The notes below the pieces were generated by a model. That model saw only the letters and a program-made list of their open reading frames with translations, was not told the origin of the DNA and searched no databases. The position numbers and the translations under genes are program-made. DNA of 61,666 nt, taken from Pseudomonas syringae (GTDB lineage Bacteria > Pseudomonadota > Gammaproteobacteria > Pseudomonadales > Pseudomonadaceae). Shown here one piece after another: positions 17,125-24,851 of the stretch (the first letter of the stretch is position 1; the number at the start of each line of letters is the position of its first letter). The stretch spans positions 1 to 61,666 of the forward strand of contig NZ_JPQU01000042.1 of NCBI RefSeq assembly GCF_000737245.1, written 5' to 3'.

Positions 17125-17918
17125 GCGGCACCGCCTTTAGTCACTTGATAGGCTGGATGCCAGCGCAGGCAAACCCGCTCCAATCCACGTGCGGCCAAGT
17201 CGGCCAGCTTGCCTAATATCGCGTAGAGCACGATGGCCAGCACCACTACGTCGGTTTGCAGGAATTCCCGGGCGTTCATTGCCAGATAGCCAATCCCGGA
17301 GCTGGCGGAAATGGTCTCGGCAACGATCAGGGTCAGCCACATGAAGCCCAGTGCGAAACGTACACCCACCAGAATCGAAGGCATCGCCCCGGGCAGGATC
17401 ACATGCCAGAACAGACTGAAGCCGGACAAGCCGTAGCTTCGGGACATCTCAACCAGCGCCGGGTCGATGTTGCGAATACCGTGATACGTGTTGAGGTAAA
17501 TCGGGAACAGCGTGCCCAGCGCCACCAGAAACACCTTGGCGGTTTCGTCGATGCCGAACCACAGGATCACCAGCGGGATCAGCGCCAGGTGCGGGATGTT
17601 GCGAGTCATCTGCACCGAACTGTCGAGCAGGCGCTCGCCCCATTTCGACAAGCCGGTGATGAAGCCCAACGCCAGGCCAATACCGCCACCGATGGCGAAA
17701 CCCATCCCGGCACGCCAGCCGCTGATTGCCAGATGGGTCCAGATTTCGCCACTGGAGACCAGATTGACGCCGGCCGCAATCACTGCGCTTGGCGCAGGCA
17801 AAATGCGTGTGGATAACCAGCCAGCGCTGACCGATAGCTGCCAGATCGCCAGAAGCAGGATCGGCAATGCCCAAGGGGCCAGGCGTTGGACGAGTTTTTG
17901 CGACGCATGAGTGCTCAT
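17121..17918 (-). CDS. ssuC: Aliphatic sulfonate ABC transporter permease
   Basis: 265-aa inner-membrane permease with about six hydrophobic segments, the first at residues 14-31. The EAA-like loop is LVEMSRSYGLSGFSLFWHVILP. RBS GAGGAG precedes the ATG at 17918. It begins only 27 bases after the ssuA stop; in the usual Pseudomonas order ssuEADCBF a monooxygenase gene of over 1 kb sits here, and it is absent. The junction shows no remnant. Confidence 0.93.
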   Translation of the reverse strand: MSTHASQKLVQRLAPWALPILLLAIWQLSVSAGWLSTRILPAPSAVIAAGVNLVSSGEIWTHLAISGWRAGMGFAIGGGIGLALGFITGLSKWGERLLDSSVQMTRNIPHLALIPLVILWFGIDETAKVFLVALGTLFPIYLNTYHGIRNIDPALVEMSRSYGLSGFSLFWHVILPGAMPSILVGVRFALGFMWLTLIVAETISASSGIGYLAMNAREFLQTDVVVLAIVLYAILGKLADLAARGLERVCLRWHPAYQVTKGGAA

Positions 17919-17945
17919 GGAGTTGACTCCTCAGGGTCTGGCCGA

Positions 17946-18914
17946 TTACGGCGCTTTGGCGGCGACGGCAGCAGTGGGTGTCCAGACCACATCCGCAATT
18001 TTCAGCGGCTTTGGAATCAACTTGAGCTGATAGAACGCATCAGCGATTTTTTGTTGTGCAGCGACCACGTCCGGCGTGAGAAACAGCGCACCGTAACCCT
18101 GGCGTTTAACCGAAGTCAGGGTGATGTCCGCAGGCAGCCCCAGCAGTGGCGCCACCTGTCTGGTCACTTCCTCCGGGTTGGCCTTGGACCATTTGCCGAC
18201 AGCGCGAACCTCTTCGATCAACGCCTGAATCACTTTCGGGTTTCTCTCGGCGTAAGGCTTGGTGGCCAGGTAGAACTGATGGTTATCGACAATCCCGGTG
18301 CCATCACGCAGGGTGCGCGCCTGCAGCTGTTTCTCGGCTGCGGCCTGGTAGGGGTCCCAGATCGCCCAGGCATCTACGCTGCCACGCTCGAAAGCCGCGC
18401 GAACATCGCCCGGAGGCAGGAATATGGTCTGAATGTCGGTGTACTTCAGGCCTGCGTCTTCCAAGGCCTTCACCAACAGGTAATGTACGTTGGAGCCTTT
18501 GTTGAGGACGACTTTCTTGCCTTTGAGGTCTTTGACCGAAGTGATTTGCGAGTCTTTGGGGACCAGAATCGCTTCGCTGGCGGGCGCTGGCGGCTCGTAG
18601 GCCACGTAGACCAGATCGGCACCTGCGGCCTGAGCGAATACAGGCGGGGTCTCGCCGGTCACGCCGAAGTCGATGGAGCCCACGTTCAAACCTTCCAGCA
18701 ACTGCGGGCCGCCGGGGAATTCAGTCCATTGCACCTGCACGCCCTGTTCGGCGAGATGCTTCTCCAGAGTGCCTTTGGCTTTGAGCAGCACCAGGGTGCC
18801 GTACTTTTGATAACCGATACGCAGGCTTTCGGCGTGGGCTTGTGTGATCGCGCCGAAGGTGACCGCTGCAGCAAACAGAGCAACCAAACCTTGACGCAAA
18901 ATGCTAGTGCGCAT
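17946..18914 (-). CDS. ssuA: Aliphatic sulfonate-binding periplasmic protein
   Basis: 322-aa receptor with signal peptide (residues 1-28, cleavage after THAHA-like QAHA). The NMT1/SsuA fold is visible in SLRIGYQKYGTLVLLKAKG, GSIDFGVTGETPP, LNKGSNVHYLLVKALEDAGL and PPGDVRAAFERGSVDAWAIWDPY. First gene of the leftward ssuACBF unit. ssuE, which normally precedes it, is missing: the 364 bases up to lsfA contain only a REP doublet and a terminator. Confidence 0.93.
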   Translation of the reverse strand: MRTSILRQGLVALFAAAVTFGAITQAHAESLRIGYQKYGTLVLLKAKGTLEKHLAEQGVQVQWTEFPGGPQLLEGLNVGSIDFGVTGETPPVFAQAAGADLVYVAYEPPAPASEAILVPKDSQITSVKDLKGKKVVLNKGSNVHYLLVKALEDAGLKYTDIQTIFLPPGDVRAAFERGSVDAWAIWDPYQAAAEKQLQARTLRDGTGIVDNHQFYLATKPYAERNPKVIQALIEEVRAVGKWSKANPEEVTRQVAPLLGLPADITLTSVKRQGYGALFLTPDVVAAQQKIADAFYQLKLIPKPLKIADVVWTPTAAVAAKAP

Positions 18915-19087
18915 AGCGCTCTCCTTTGCTTATTCAGTGGCACCTGCTTGACCGTTGGCGGATGAGTAAGGCGTTGTGGGTTTCTTTCGAATGGAGTGAC
19001 CTTATCAGTGATTTTTTATATCTATAAATCTTATTTATTCATTTGGTTATTCATTAAAGGCATATTTAGCAAATAGACGAATTCCTT

Positions 19088-19176
19088 GTGGGAGCGAGCT
19101 TGCTCGCGAAGGCGGTCTGTCTCGCAAGAAGATGCGGTGGCTGAAATGGCCTCTTCGCAAGCAAGCTTGCTCCCAC
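19088..19176. repeat. REP doublet, GAGCTTGCTCGCGAA type, slightly diverged
   Basis: Left arm GTGGGAGCGAGCTTGCTCGC at 19088-19107; right arm at 19154-19176 reads TTCGCAAGCAAGCTTGCTCC+CAC, differing at two places. It lies between lsfA and ssuA, where ssuE would be expected. Confidence 0.85.
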
Positions 19177-19222
19177 AGAGATGTGGGATTGCCCGCCGTG
19201 TGACAGACGCTTTTACGCCCAT

Positions 19223-19246
19223 AAAAAAGGGCCGACGAATCGGCCC
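19223..19246 (-). terminator. Rho-independent terminator after lsfA
   Basis: Read leftward: stem GGGCCGA / TCGGCCC with a 4-base loop, then six T residues. Confidence 0.9.
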
Positions 19247-19278
19247 AAGCAAACCCCCAGCTGTCGTGGAAGGGTGAA

Positions 19279-19917
19279 TCAGCGATTCGGTTGCGGAGTC
19301 AGGCGCAGGTACGGGGTGACGGCCTTGTAGCCTTTGGGGAAGCGTTGCTTGATCTCGTCTTCATCCTTGAGCGAAGGCACGATGACCACGTCATCGCCGT
19401 CTACCCAGTTGGCAGGCGTTGCGACTTTGTAGTTGTCGGTCAGCTGCAAGGAGTCGATGACCCGCAGAATTTCATGAAAGTTGCGGCCGGTGCTGGCTGG
19501 GTAGGTGATGGTCAGGCGGATCTTCTTGTTCGGATCGATCACGAACAGAGAACGCACCGTCAGGGTGTCGCTGGCGCTGGGATGGATCAGGTCATAAAGA
19601 TCAGACACCTTGCGATCAGCGTCCGCCAGGATCGGGAAGTTCACCAGGGTGTTCTGGGTGGTGTTGATGTCATCGATCCATTTGACATGGGAGTCAACCG
19701 GGTCGACCGACAACGCAACGGCTTTAACGCCACGCTTCTCGAACTCATCCTTCAGCTTTGCGGTGAAGCCCAGCTCGGTGGTGCACACTGGGGTGAAATC
19801 CGCCGGGTGGGAAAACAGGACGCCCCAACTGCTGCCCAGCCATTCGTGAAAGCTGATGCGGCCTTCGCTGGAGTCCTGTTGAAAATCAGGGGCGATATCG
19901 CCAAGTCGCAGGCTCAT
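19279..19917 (-). CDS. lsfA: 1-Cys peroxiredoxin LsfA
   Basis: 212-aa thiol peroxidase of the Prx6 group that reduces hydrogen and organic peroxides. The peroxidatic Cys45 lies in HPADFTPVCTTELG; no resolving Cys is seen, as in 1-Cys enzymes. The C-terminal arm ending YLRLTPQPNR is typical. In P. putida lsfA is sulfate-starvation-induced and lies just upstream of ssu genes, which matches the placement here. Own terminator at 19223-19246, so it is probably a separate transcript from ssuACBF. Confidence 0.93.
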   Translation of the reverse strand: MSLRLGDIAPDFQQDSSEGRISFHEWLGSSWGVLFSHPADFTPVCTTELGFTAKLKDEFEKRGVKAVALSVDPVDSHVKWIDDINTTQNTLVNFPILADADRKVSDLYDLIHPSASDTLTVRSLFVIDPNKKIRLTITYPASTGRNFHEILRVIDSLQLTDNYKVATPANWVDGDDVVIVPSLKDEDEIKQRFPKGYKAVTPYLRLTPQPNR

Positions 19918-20031
19918 GGGTGTAGCTCCTTGTCAGCGGGTGAGTGAAGCCAACTGTGCCCGAGCCTGATGCGAATTAAAAAGAATAGATAACGCTTTGC
20001 ATAGCACTGGAAGAAATAACAAACCGCAGAC

Positions 20032-20058
20032 AAAAAAAACCCCGCCGAAGCGGGGTTC
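20032..20058 (-). terminator. Rho-independent terminator after the OprD-family porin gene
   Basis: Read leftward: GGAACCCCG/CGGGGTT stem with a short CTTCGG-type loop, then eight T residues. Confidence 0.9.
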
Positions 20059-20077
20059 CTTGTTCAACTGACCCGGC

Positions 20078-21433
20078 TTATTTGAAAGCGTAGGTGTAGT
20101 TGAAGATCACACGAGTTTGATCGGCATCGGTAGCGCCACTCAGATCCGAATCAGCACGGTACGAACCGTGACGAACTGTAGTGCCGAAGCCTTTCAAAGG
20201 ACCGCTCTGGATAACGTAGTCAACACGCACGTCGCGCTCCCACTCGGAGAATTCACGGCCAAGAGTACGGTTGGCAGCAATACCTTTGATGTCGTCGCCA
20301 TGCAGGTAAGCGATCGAGGTCTTCAGGCCTGGGACGCCAAGACGAGCGAAGTCATAGGAGTACTGACCGAACGTGGTGTTAGTGCCCGCGCGATTAAAGC
20401 CGTTGATCATGGAGTCAGTGAACAGGTAGAAGCTATTACCGCCGTTACCTTCGTTACTGCCAGAGCTCAGACCATTCTTGGTGACGTTGCCGTTGCTCAT
20501 GTAAGCAATACCGCCATCGTCGCCCACTTGCTGGTGACCAACCAGGAATGCATGGCCGCCCAGAGAGTAAGTGAACATCGCGGACCAGGTCTGGTTATCA
20601 ACTTCGCCAGCGTGCTTGGCGTAGCCGCCGTTGTTGTTGAAGGCGTAGCCGGCGTCGCCGTTCTTGCCATCTTTGCTGCTATTGAAGTACCGCAGGTCAG
20701 TCTTGAACGACTGGTCTTCACCCAGTGGCAGAACGTGTACCAGACCCAGGAAGTGCTGCTTGTAGAAGTCTTCCAGGTTGGCGTAGTAGTACTGCAGGGT
20801 CAGTTCTTTGGTAACTTTCCAGTCGCCACCAGCGAAGCTGAAGTTATCGCTACCCTGGCTAGCGCCAGCCATGCCCATGTCGCTCCAGTTACTGGAAGCA
20901 CGACCAATGGTTTGGCTCAGACGACCCGCAGTCAAGGTAACGTTGTCGATTTCCTTGGTGGACAGGATGCCGCCTTCAAAAGCCTGAGGCAGAAGACGTG
21001 AGTCGTTTGATACCAGGATTGGCAGGTTTGGTGCCAAGGCGTTACCAAGGCGAAGTTCAGTTTTCGAGAAACGGGCCTTGGCGTTACCACCAATGCGAGT
21101 CCACTCGTCAACGGAAGAGCCGTCGCTGTCAGTAGGGGTAATACCGCCGTTCGCAGCGTGGTGACCACGACCGCCATCCAGGTGAATACCAACCAACGCC
21201 TGAACGTCCAGACCAAAGCCAACGGTGCCTTGGGTGAAGCCGGACACGTAGTCGAATTTCAGGCCAGTGGCTGTCTCTTCGTTACGGTTTGCAGTGCCTT
21301 CACGTGGATCGCTGTTGAAATACAAAGTACGCGAGCTAACGGACGCTTTGCTGTCTTCGATGAAACCTGCTGCACTAGCCTGCTGAGCCATGACGCCTAC
21401 GGCGATTGCCAGGGCCAGAGTTGACTTCTTCAT
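20078..21433 (-). CDS. OprD-family outer-membrane porin
   Basis: 451 aa with signal peptide (residues 1-21, AxA site QASA) and mature start AGFIEDSKASVSSRTLYFNSD, the standard opening of OprD-family channels. The sequence is a string of amphipathic strands and ends in aromatic FK (NYTYAFK). RBS AGGAG lies six bases before ATG 21433. Family members take up basic amino acids, aromatic acids or other small molecules; OprE/OprQ are the closest guesses from memory. The substrate cannot be set. Followed by its own terminator, so monocistronic. Confidence 0.92.
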   Translation of the reverse strand: MKKSTLALAIAVGVMAQQASAAGFIEDSKASVSSRTLYFNSDPREGTANRNEETATGLKFDYVSGFTQGTVGFGLDVQALVGIHLDGGRGHHAANGGITPTDSDGSSVDEWTRIGGNAKARFSKTELRLGNALAPNLPILVSNDSRLLPQAFEGGILSTKEIDNVTLTAGRLSQTIGRASSNWSDMGMAGASQGSDNFSFAGGDWKVTKELTLQYYYANLEDFYKQHFLGLVHVLPLGEDQSFKTDLRYFNSSKDGKNGDAGYAFNNNGGYAKHAGEVDNQTWSAMFTYSLGGHAFLVGHQQVGDDGGIAYMSNGNVTKNGLSSGSNEGNGGNSFYLFTDSMINGFNRAGTNTTFGQYSYDFARLGVPGLKTSIAYLHGDDIKGIAANRTLGREFSEWERDVRVDYVIQSGPLKGFGTTVRHGSYRADSDLSGATDADQTRVIFNYTYAFK

Positions 21434-21871
21434 GTATCGCTCCTCGTGAATCTATATTTTTTTATGATCCCTGGTGCCGAGGCCTTAGGCGCTCTGACCC
21501 ATGGATTTGCGATTAGCGCCAGACCCGACCTTTTGAGTCAATGATCAACAGGCGCCACAAGACTAATTGACTACACCGTGTGTTTCGGTGGGTCGCAGGG
21601 TAGTGAACATTTTACAAATCGAAAAAGAATTATTAAGAAGCTTTTAAGATCTGTCGGTTATATGCCATCACCTTGTTGGATCCTTCCGCTCCTGAGTGTA
21701 TCGAGCTGTTTCACTAATTCCTAAAAAATATTTCACTGCCGTTCGTCAGATCTTTCTGATGGGTAGACGCAACAGGCGTAATAAGACCCTACAGTCATGT
21801 AATCGCTCGGCTATAACCCCGGCCGAAATGGACTGAAGCCCTTTAAAATCGGTAGCTCTGAGAGGGGTAGC

Positions 21872-21890
21872 GGCAATTGTGACAATTGCC
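21872..21890. promoter_or_regulatory. Perfect 19-bp palindrome, candidate operator
   Basis: GGCAATTGT-G-ACAATTGCC has two perfect 9-base arms around one base. The TTGT/ACAA halves resemble operators bound by several repressor families. It has no T run and no gene within 400 bases on the plus strand. Confidence 0.5.
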
Positions 21891-22271
21891 ACCACTCGAG
21901 GAGGTATCAGCTTGTTATGCGAAGGATTTTTTTTGTAAATACGGCGAAAAGGTGTCTTGTCTGACAATTTCATGCACGAGAAAACGTGGTTTTTGAAGCA
22001 TCGCCGCGAACAAAGGCGCTACGGCGCTGTCGGCAACAGACTGCCAAGTCGCTAGAAAATGACAAAAAGCGTGCATCAGGATAGTTTTTCGCACCACAAC
22101 GAGGCGCGCATTTGTACAGGTTGTTTCCTGCTTTGGCAGTGGCATGCAGCGTTAATGAACCGGACGCGACAGCGCAGAAGAAGTCACCCCTCACTGAAAC
22201 CCTTGTAATCAAAGGCCTGAGGGCGATAACAGATACTCGAAGCATTTCTTTTCGACACTAAAACCCAAAAC

Positions 22272-22287
22272 TGGCACGCCCTCTGCA
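22272..22287 (+). promoter_or_regulatory. Sigma54 (RpoN) promoter with no ORF downstream
   Basis: TGGCACG-N4-TGCA on the plus strand: GG at 22273-22274 and GC at 22285-22286 separated by exactly ten bases, the invariant -24/-12 spacing. Transcription should start near 22298. The only gene ahead on this strand is trmL, 490 bases on; the gene between lies on the other strand. A GGGG-ATT-CCCC hairpin followed by TCTTTT (22333-22348) could end a transcript of about 50 bases. Confidence 0.65.
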
Positions 22288-22348
22288 ATAGGTTACGTAT
22301 CACCAGTTTTGGGGACCTTGGTACAGGCAGGCCGGGGATTCCCCTCTT

Positions 22349-22789
22349 TTATTCCTCTCGGAGACTGACCTCCAGTCTCCAGCGCCCGTCCACCTCCGCA
22401 CCGCGCAAGTCGCCGTGCAGCGGGCGGGCCGCCAGCAGACTCAGTAGCAAATCACTCTTATCCCTTTCCAGCTTCCAGCGAACGTCTTTTCCGTCGACTT
22501 TGATTTCCCCACGCCATGGCTGACCGGCCGAGGTAAAGCGCATTCTGACGATACCGTCCTGATGCTCGGCGGCGACTTTCGGATCGTGGTTGAACCAAAG
22601 CACCAGCCCGGTTGGTTGCTCTTCGATTTGCAGCAGTTCCAGCGTCGCGGGCTCGGTCAAGCGGCCGATCATCAAGCCCACCATCAAACCGACAATTGCC
22701 ATCGAACCCAGAACTCGCGGCCATAGCTTCGGCCGCGGGTCCTCTTCGGGGGTAGAATGCTCCCCGTCCTTCAGTTCGGAGCCGTGCAT
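22349..22789 (-). CDS. Conserved hypothetical single-pass membrane protein
   Basis: 146 aa, resembling in place and layout the small gene beside trmL in P. aeruginosa. Residues 1-24 are charged, 25-45 (VLGSMAIVGLMVGLMIGRL) are a membrane anchor, and 50-146 a probable periplasmic beta-rich domain (VLWFNHDPKVAAEHQDG, WRGEIKVDGKDVRW). I recognise no function. Its ATG (22787-22789) and the ATG of trmL (22788-22790) share the palindrome CATG, so the two divergent genes start on top of each other and each RBS lies in the coding region of the other. AGGA is 11 bases before this start. Confidence 0.7.
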   Translation of the reverse strand: MHGSELKDGEHSTPEEDPRPKLWPRVLGSMAIVGLMVGLMIGRLTEPATLELLQIEEQPTGLVLWFNHDPKVAAEHQDGIVRMRFTSAGQPWRGEIKVDGKDVRWKLERDKSDLLLSLLAARPLHGDLRGAEVDGRWRLEVSLREE

Positions 22790-23243
22790 GTTTCACGTCA
22801 TCCTTTTTCAACCAGAAATTCCGCCGAATACCGGCAATGTCATCAGGCTGTGCGCCAATACCGGCAGCACCCTGCATTTGATCGAGCCTTTGGGCTTCGA
22901 GCTGGATGACAAGCGCCTGCGCCGTGCTGGCCTCGACTATCACGAGTACGCCACGCTGCAGACCCATACCGACCTCGCCAGCTGCCTGGAAAGCATCGGC
23001 CACCCTCGCCTGTTTGCTTTTACCACAAAAGGCTCGCGGCCCTTCCACGATGCAAGCTTTCAGGACGGTGACGCTTTCATCTTCGGCCCTGAAAGCCGCG
23101 GCCTGCCCGCCGAGGTTCTTGATGCGCTACCCAACGATCAACGCCTGCGCCTGCCCATGCGCGAAGGCTGCCGCAGCCTGAACCTGTCCAACACCGTTGC
23201 GGTGGCTGTGTATGAAGGGTGGCGGCAGTTGGGATTCAAGTAA
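22788..23243 (+). CDS. trmL: tRNA (cytidine/uridine-2'-O)-methyltransferase TrmL
   Basis: 151-aa SPOUT-family enzyme that methylates the ribose of the wobble base 34 in some leucine tRNAs. Motifs: FHVILFQPEIPPNTGNVIRLC at the N-terminus (TGN loop), FIFGPESRGLP and LRLPMREGCRSLNLSNTVAV, the knot that binds AdoMet. Length is normal. GGAG lies six bases ahead of ATG 22788, inside the opening codons of the divergent gene. Confidence 0.94.
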   Translation: MFHVILFQPEIPPNTGNVIRLCANTGSTLHLIEPLGFELDDKRLRRAGLDYHEYATLQTHTDLASCLESIGHPRLFAFTTKGSRPFHDASFQDGDAFIFGPESRGLPAEVLDALPNDQRLRLPMREGCRSLNLSNTVAVAVYEGWRQLGFK

Positions 23244-23266
23244 GACTGAGCCTTGCGCAAAGCCCT

Positions 23267-23368
23267 GTGGGAGCGGTGCTTGCCCGCGATGAACGATGAC
23301 GCGGCCTGACTTTAGAACGCATTCAGCCTTATCGTCGGAATGCCGCCCAGACCAAGCACCGCTCCCAC
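23267..23368. repeat. REP doublet, GCGGTGCTTGCCCGCGA type, right arm decayed
   Basis: Left arm GTGGGAGCGGTGCTTGCCCG at 23267-23286; right arm ends AAGCACCGCTCCCAC at 23354-23368 but its inner TCGCGGGC is lost. Confidence 0.8.
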
Positions 23369-23404
23369 AGTTCTTGTTCCAACCAAAAACCGCATTTACA
23401 CCCC

Positions 23405-23434
23405 ACAAAAAAGCGCCCCTAAAGGCGCTTTTTC
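23405..23434 (-). terminator. Rho-independent terminator after secB
   Basis: Read leftward: stem AAAGCGCC / GGCGCTTT with loop TTTAGG, then TTTT. The symmetric A/T flanks could serve trmL from the other side too. Confidence 0.85.
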
Positions 23435-23449
23435 AGTCCAGCTCAACAC

Positions 23450-23935
23450 TTACTGAACAGTAGGTGTCTCGCCAGCTTCTTGCATGCGTTGCAGTTCTTG
23501 CGCGTACAGGGCGTCGAAGTTGACCGGCGACAGCATCAGCGCCGGGAACGAGCCGCGTACAACCAGGCTGTCGATGGTTTCGCGAGCATACGGGAACAGG
23601 ATGTTCGGGCAGAAAGCACCCAGCGTATGGCTCATTGCGCCTTGGTCCAGGCCTTTGATCAGGAAGATACCGGCTTGCTGGACTTCAACGATGAAGGCTA
23701 CTTCGTCGCCGTTGTTAACGGTGACCGACAGGGTCAGCACGACTTCGTAGAAGTCACCTTCCAGCGCTTTCTGACGTGTGTTCAGGTCGAGGCTGACGGT
23801 TGGCGTCCATTCCTGACGGAAGATCGCCGGGCTTTTTGGCGCTTCGAACGACAGGTCGCGAACATAGATCCGCTGCAGGGAGAATTGCGGCGATTCGTCT
23901 TCGGCTACAGCGCCGTTGGTCGGTTGATCAGTCAT
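23450..23935 (-). CDS. secB: Protein-export chaperone SecB
   Basis: 161-aa cytoplasmic tetrameric chaperone that keeps preproteins unfolded and hands them to SecA. Typical blocks: FSLQRIYVRDLSFEAPKSP, LSVTVNNGDEVAFIVEVQQAG, LGAFCPNILFPYARE and FPALMLSPVNFDALY. Acidic N- and C-terminal tails as usual. It lies 40 bases after grxC, the conserved yibN-grxC-secB order. Confidence 0.97.
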   Translation of the reverse strand: MTDQPTNGAVAEDESPQFSLQRIYVRDLSFEAPKSPAIFRQEWTPTVSLDLNTRQKALEGDFYEVVLTLSVTVNNGDEVAFIVEVQQAGIFLIKGLDQGAMSHTLGAFCPNILFPYARETIDSLVVRGSFPALMLSPVNFDALYAQELQRMQEAGETPTVQ

Positions 23936-23975
23936 CTCGAATCCTTCTCAATTGAGGTCTAGTAAGGGGTTGAAT

Positions 23976-24230
23976 TCAGGCTTGCAGCAGCGCATCAAGC
24001 TTGCCTGCGCGCTCCAGCGCAAAAAGGTCGTCGCATCCGCCTACGTGGGTCGAACCGATCCAGATCTGTGGCACCGAAGTCCGCTTGGCCTTGTTGGCCA
24101 TCTCGGCGCGAACTTGCGGCTTGCCATCGACTCTGATCTCTTCGAAAGCCACGTTCTTGCTCTTCAGCAGCTGCTTGGCACGAATGCAGTAAGGGCAATA
24201 ATCGCTGGAATAGACGATGACTTCAGCCAT
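23976..24230 (-). CDS. grxC: Glutaredoxin 3
   Basis: 84-aa dithiol glutaredoxin. Active site CPYC at residues 12-15; the TVP-type cis-Pro segment is RTSVPQIWIGSTHVGGCDDL. It reduces disulfides and glutathione mixed disulfides with GSH. The start comes one base after the stop of the rhodanese-like gene, so the two are translated from one message. Confidence 0.96.
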   Translation of the reverse strand: MAEVIVYSSDYCPYCIRAKQLLKSKNVAFEEIRVDGKPQVRAEMANKAKRTSVPQIWIGSTHVGGCDDLFALERAGKLDALLQA

Positions 24231-24231
24231 T

Positions 24232-24645
24232 TCACTTCACCAGAGGCAGATTGTCGGCACGCCAGCTGGACACGCCGCCGGACAGTTTGGCGGCAGTGAA
24301 GCCGGACTTGAGCAGTTCGCGAGCCACAGAACCGGCCTGCTGGCCCACGGCGTCTACGATGATCAGAGTCTTGGACTTGTGCTTTTCAAGCTCGGCAGTG
24401 CGGGTCAGGACCTTGTCATTCGGGAAGTTCAGGGCGCCCACGATGTGGCCTGCCGCGTAATCCTTGGTGGAGCGAATGTCGATGACCACGGCCTGATCCT
24501 TGTTCACCAGGGCAGTGAGTTCACCGGTGCTCAGGCTGCGACCGCCCTTGCTCAGCTCGTAGGCGATCAGCATGCCCAGCAGGATGACGAAAGCGCCAGT
24601 GATCAAATAGTGGTTCGTTGCAAATCCAATCAGGTGCTGAAGCAT
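24232..24645 (-). CDS. YibN-like membrane-anchored rhodanese-fold protein without the catalytic Cys
   Basis: 137 aa from ATG 24645. An N-terminal membrane segment (residues ~12-31, LITGAFVILLGMLIAYELSK) is followed by a rhodanese fold (VVIDIRSTKDYAAGHIVGALNFP). Where rhodaneses have Cys-X5-Arg the sequence is IIVDAVGQQAGS; the whole protein has no Cys, so sulfur transfer by the usual route is not possible. E. coli YibN, in the same gene order with grxC and secB, also has Asp at this place. Recent work links YibN to the Sec machinery, which I mention only as context. Confidence 0.88.
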   Translation of the reverse strand: MLQHLIGFATNHYLITGAFVILLGMLIAYELSKGGRSLSTGELTALVNKDQAVVIDIRSTKDYAAGHIVGALNFPNDKVLTRTAELEKHKSKTLIIVDAVGQQAGSVARELLKSGFTAAKLSGGVSSWRADNLPLVK

Positions 24646-24851
24646 CAGTAGGTTCCAGGGCGTTAAAATGTCGGCCAGTATACACAGCACCCATGGCGGG
24701 CCAAAGCCCGTACAGCGATGAGGCAGAATGCATTGGCCGCGCATCGTACCCGAACCGACAACTCCGGCATCGCGGCTCGCAATTGCGGATCAACAGCCCC
24801 TAAAATGCCGGTCCAATTTATAACTTACTTCACTAGCCACGAGTGGGATCT

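Larger units (their letters stand above)
21434..22348. other. 915-base region with no convincing gene
   Basis: No reading frame here has Pseudomonas-like codon use with a proper RBS. The first 250 bases are AT-rich and should hold the porin promoter. The rest holds a perfect palindrome (21872-21890) and a sigma54 promoter near its right end (22272-22286). In P. aeruginosa I recall ntrBC and the sRNA NrsZ next to the trmL side of this region; ntrBC is not here. Confidence 0.6.

Noticed and set aside
21916..21963. Small plus-strand ORF of 15 codons after AGGAGG in the gene-poor region
   Set aside because: The AGGAGG is 12 bases from the ATG and the peptide is very short with an odd T-run; no support beyond chance.
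21915..22245. Minus-strand frames of 76 and 91 codons in the gene-poor region
   Set aside because: No RBS, composition unlike coding sequence, and no likeness to known small proteins.
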